From: an uncultured Lachnospiraceae bacterium
Lineage (GTDB): Bacteria > Bacillota_A > Clostridia > Lachnospirales > Lachnospiraceae
Direction of reading: 5' to 3'
Length of the DNA stretch: 6,625 nt
NCBI GenBank assembly: GCA_902795715.1
Contig: CADBME010000265.1
Span: forward strand, 1-6,625
Below are positions 5,851 to 6,625 of this stretch, in pieces. Below the pieces are notes generated by a model. The model worked only from the letters and a program-made list of their open reading frames with translations. It was not told the DNA's origin and made no database searches. The translations under genes and the position numbers were made by a program. How positions within the stretch are numbered: the first letter of the stretch is position 1; each line of letters opens with the position of its first letter.

Positions 5851-6381
5851 ATGCGCAAAATCATTTTTATAGGAAGAAGTGAATCCGGGAAAACAACCCT
5901 GACCCAGGCCATGAAAGGGAAAAAGATTGTCTATCATAAGACCCAGTATATTAATCACTACGATGTGATTATCGACACTCCGGGGGAATACGCGGAGACC
6001 AAGGAATTGGGTGGAGCTCTTGCCGTATACAGTGCGGAAGCGGATGTGGTCGGCCTGCTCATGAGCGCGACGGAACCCTTTTCTCTTTATCCGCCCAACA
6101 TTACTGCAGTTTCAAACCGTGAGGTTGTGGGAATAGTGACCAAATGTGACCACTGGGCAGGAGATCCGGAACAGGCTGCGGCATGGCTGCGTCTTGCCGG
6201 GTGCGAAAAGATTTTTATGACAAGCTCTTTTACCGGACAAGGGATTGCCGAAATCATATCCTACCTGAAGGAAGACCATGAGAAGCTTCCCTGGGAACAG
6301 GTGAAAGCCCAGTATGACAAGTTGGGTTATGGCAAGGGATCCGGTTCGGATGAGATGAATATAAATGGTGTACGAGTTTGA
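5851..6381 (+). CDS. eutP: EutP/PduV-family small P-loop GTPase, outside any eut/pdu cluster
   Basis: A 176-residue cytosolic Ras-like P-loop protein. Motifs: G1 GRSESGKT (8-15), the family-typical KTQ (30-32), G3 DTPGEY (42-47), SAEADVVGLL (61-70), G4 TKCD (97-100) and a G5-like TSS (124-126). This order and LAGCEKIFMTS match EutP/PduV proteins of ethanolamine and propanediol microcompartment operons; EutP has also been reported to have acetate kinase activity. The family core ends near residue 141, leaving a tail of about 35 residues (polar, glycine- and charge-rich near 160-168). The start is ATG 5851 with TGGAG (5839-5843) seven bases before it; an in-frame TTG at 5836 has no spacing for that site. 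It lies 18 bases after the PAP2 gene and is followed by a terminator at 6393-6428. No other eut or pdu gene is in the window, so the symbol shows family, not a proven ethanolamine role. Confidence 0.88.
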   Translation: MRKIIFIGRSESGKTTLTQAMKGKKIVYHKTQYINHYDVIIDTPGEYAETKELGGALAVYSAEADVVGLLMSATEPFSLYPPNITAVSNREVVGIVTKCDHWAGDPEQAAAWLRLAGCEKIFMTSSFTGQGIAEIISYLKEDHEKLPWEQVKAQYDKLGYGKGSGSDEMNINGVRV

Positions 6382-6392
6382 TTGTCCTGATG

Positions 6393-6428
6393 CAGCTGGC
6401 TTGTGGTTACAGCAAGACAGCTGTTTTT
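6393..6428 (+). terminator. Intrinsic terminator after the EutP-like gene
   Basis: CAGCTG (6393-6398) pairs with CAGCTG (6418-6423) and CTTG (6400-6403) with CAAG (6413-6416), with a single G-A mismatch between the two stems and a nine-base loop. Five T residues follow (6424-6428). It starts 11 bases after the stop codon and separates the PAP2/EutP-like unit from upp. Confidence 0.8.
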
Positions 6429-6507
6429 CAATGTCAGCAAGCCGATTCGAATTCTGTGCCCGGGCTTTCGAGTGAGTCCGGAAAAAAGATAACTGGTTGA
6501 TAATAAA

Positions 6508-6514
6508 AGGAGGG
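6508..6514 (+). promoter_or_regulatory. Ribosome binding site of upp
   Basis: AAGGAGGG lies about nine to ten bases before ATG 6524, a strong site that fixes the start. Confidence 0.75.
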
Positions 6515-6523
6515 AGATTTATT

Positions 6524-6625
6524 ATGGAAAGAATAGAAAATGTTTTTGTCAATACCCACCCATTAATTCAGCATAAAATATCTATTCTAAGAAATGCCAG
6601 GACAGGAACTCAGACATTCCGAAGA
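6524..6625 (+). CDS. upp: Uracil phosphoribosyltransferase, N-terminal 34 residues (3' end outside window)
   Basis: Salvage enzyme that converts uracil and PRPP to UMP in the cytosol. Only the first 34 codons are present. VFVNTHPLIQHKISILRN (7-24) followed by ARTGTQTFRR (25-34) corresponds to the highly conserved opening of Upp (HPLIQHK, then a TGT-X-FR segment). The full family length is about 209 residues, so most of the gene, including the PRPP-binding loop, lies downstream. The ATG follows a strong AAGGAGGG site. A terminator at 6393-6428 isolates it from the upstream unit, so its promoter should lie in about 6430-6500; I see only a weak candidate (TTTCGA at 6466, GATAAC at 6488). The identification is secure in spite of the short stretch. 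Confidence 0.93.
   Translation, partial: MERIENVFVNTHPLIQHKISILRNARTGTQTFRR

Overview
The window looks like a chromosomal segment of a Gram-positive anaerobe of the class Clostridia, most likely Lachnospiraceae. This is inferred from the AGGAGG-type ribosome binding sites, the mid-GC coding regions with AT-rich gaps, and the families present (a TetM-like GTPase fused to a YacP/Rae1 NYN domain, an Rrf2 regulator, a EutP-like GTPase and Upp). No phage, transposon, CRISPR or plasmid signature is visible.

Layout. The window opens inside a tRNA-Ser(CGA), whose 5' acceptor strand is cut off. After a stem-loop in the gap comes a 944-codon plus-strand gene for a TetM/EF-G-type translational GTPase carrying a disordered linker and a C-terminal NYN ribonuclease domain of the YacP/Rae1 family. 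A 68-residue helical protein of unknown function follows and probably shares its transcript. A strong bidirectional terminator then separates these genes from a convergent minus-strand gene for a very diverged CbiE/CbiT-like (cobalamin C5,15-methyltransferase-like) protein. A 258-bp AT-rich gap with back-to-back promoters divides that gene from a divergent Rrf2-family regulator with a three-cysteine, IscR-like cluster motif. Next come a PAP2-superfamily membrane phosphatase and, 18 bp downstream, a EutP/PduV-like small GTPase, likely one transcription unit with its own promoter and terminator. The window closes with the first 34 codons of upp (uracil phosphoribosyltransferase).

How the parts may work together. 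The most striking item is the GTPase-NYN fusion. The front half resembles factors that enter the ribosomal A site, and the back half resembles B. subtilis Rae1, which cleaves mRNA in the A site. A single polypeptide that could both dock on the ribosome and cut the message there is a reasonable inference, but it is not shown by the sequence. The TetM tip loop that dislodges tetracycline is not conserved, so calling the gene tetracycline resistance would be risky. The CbiT-like and EutP-like genes are both orphans here: no cobalamin or ethanolamine genes lie nearby, which suggests altered roles.
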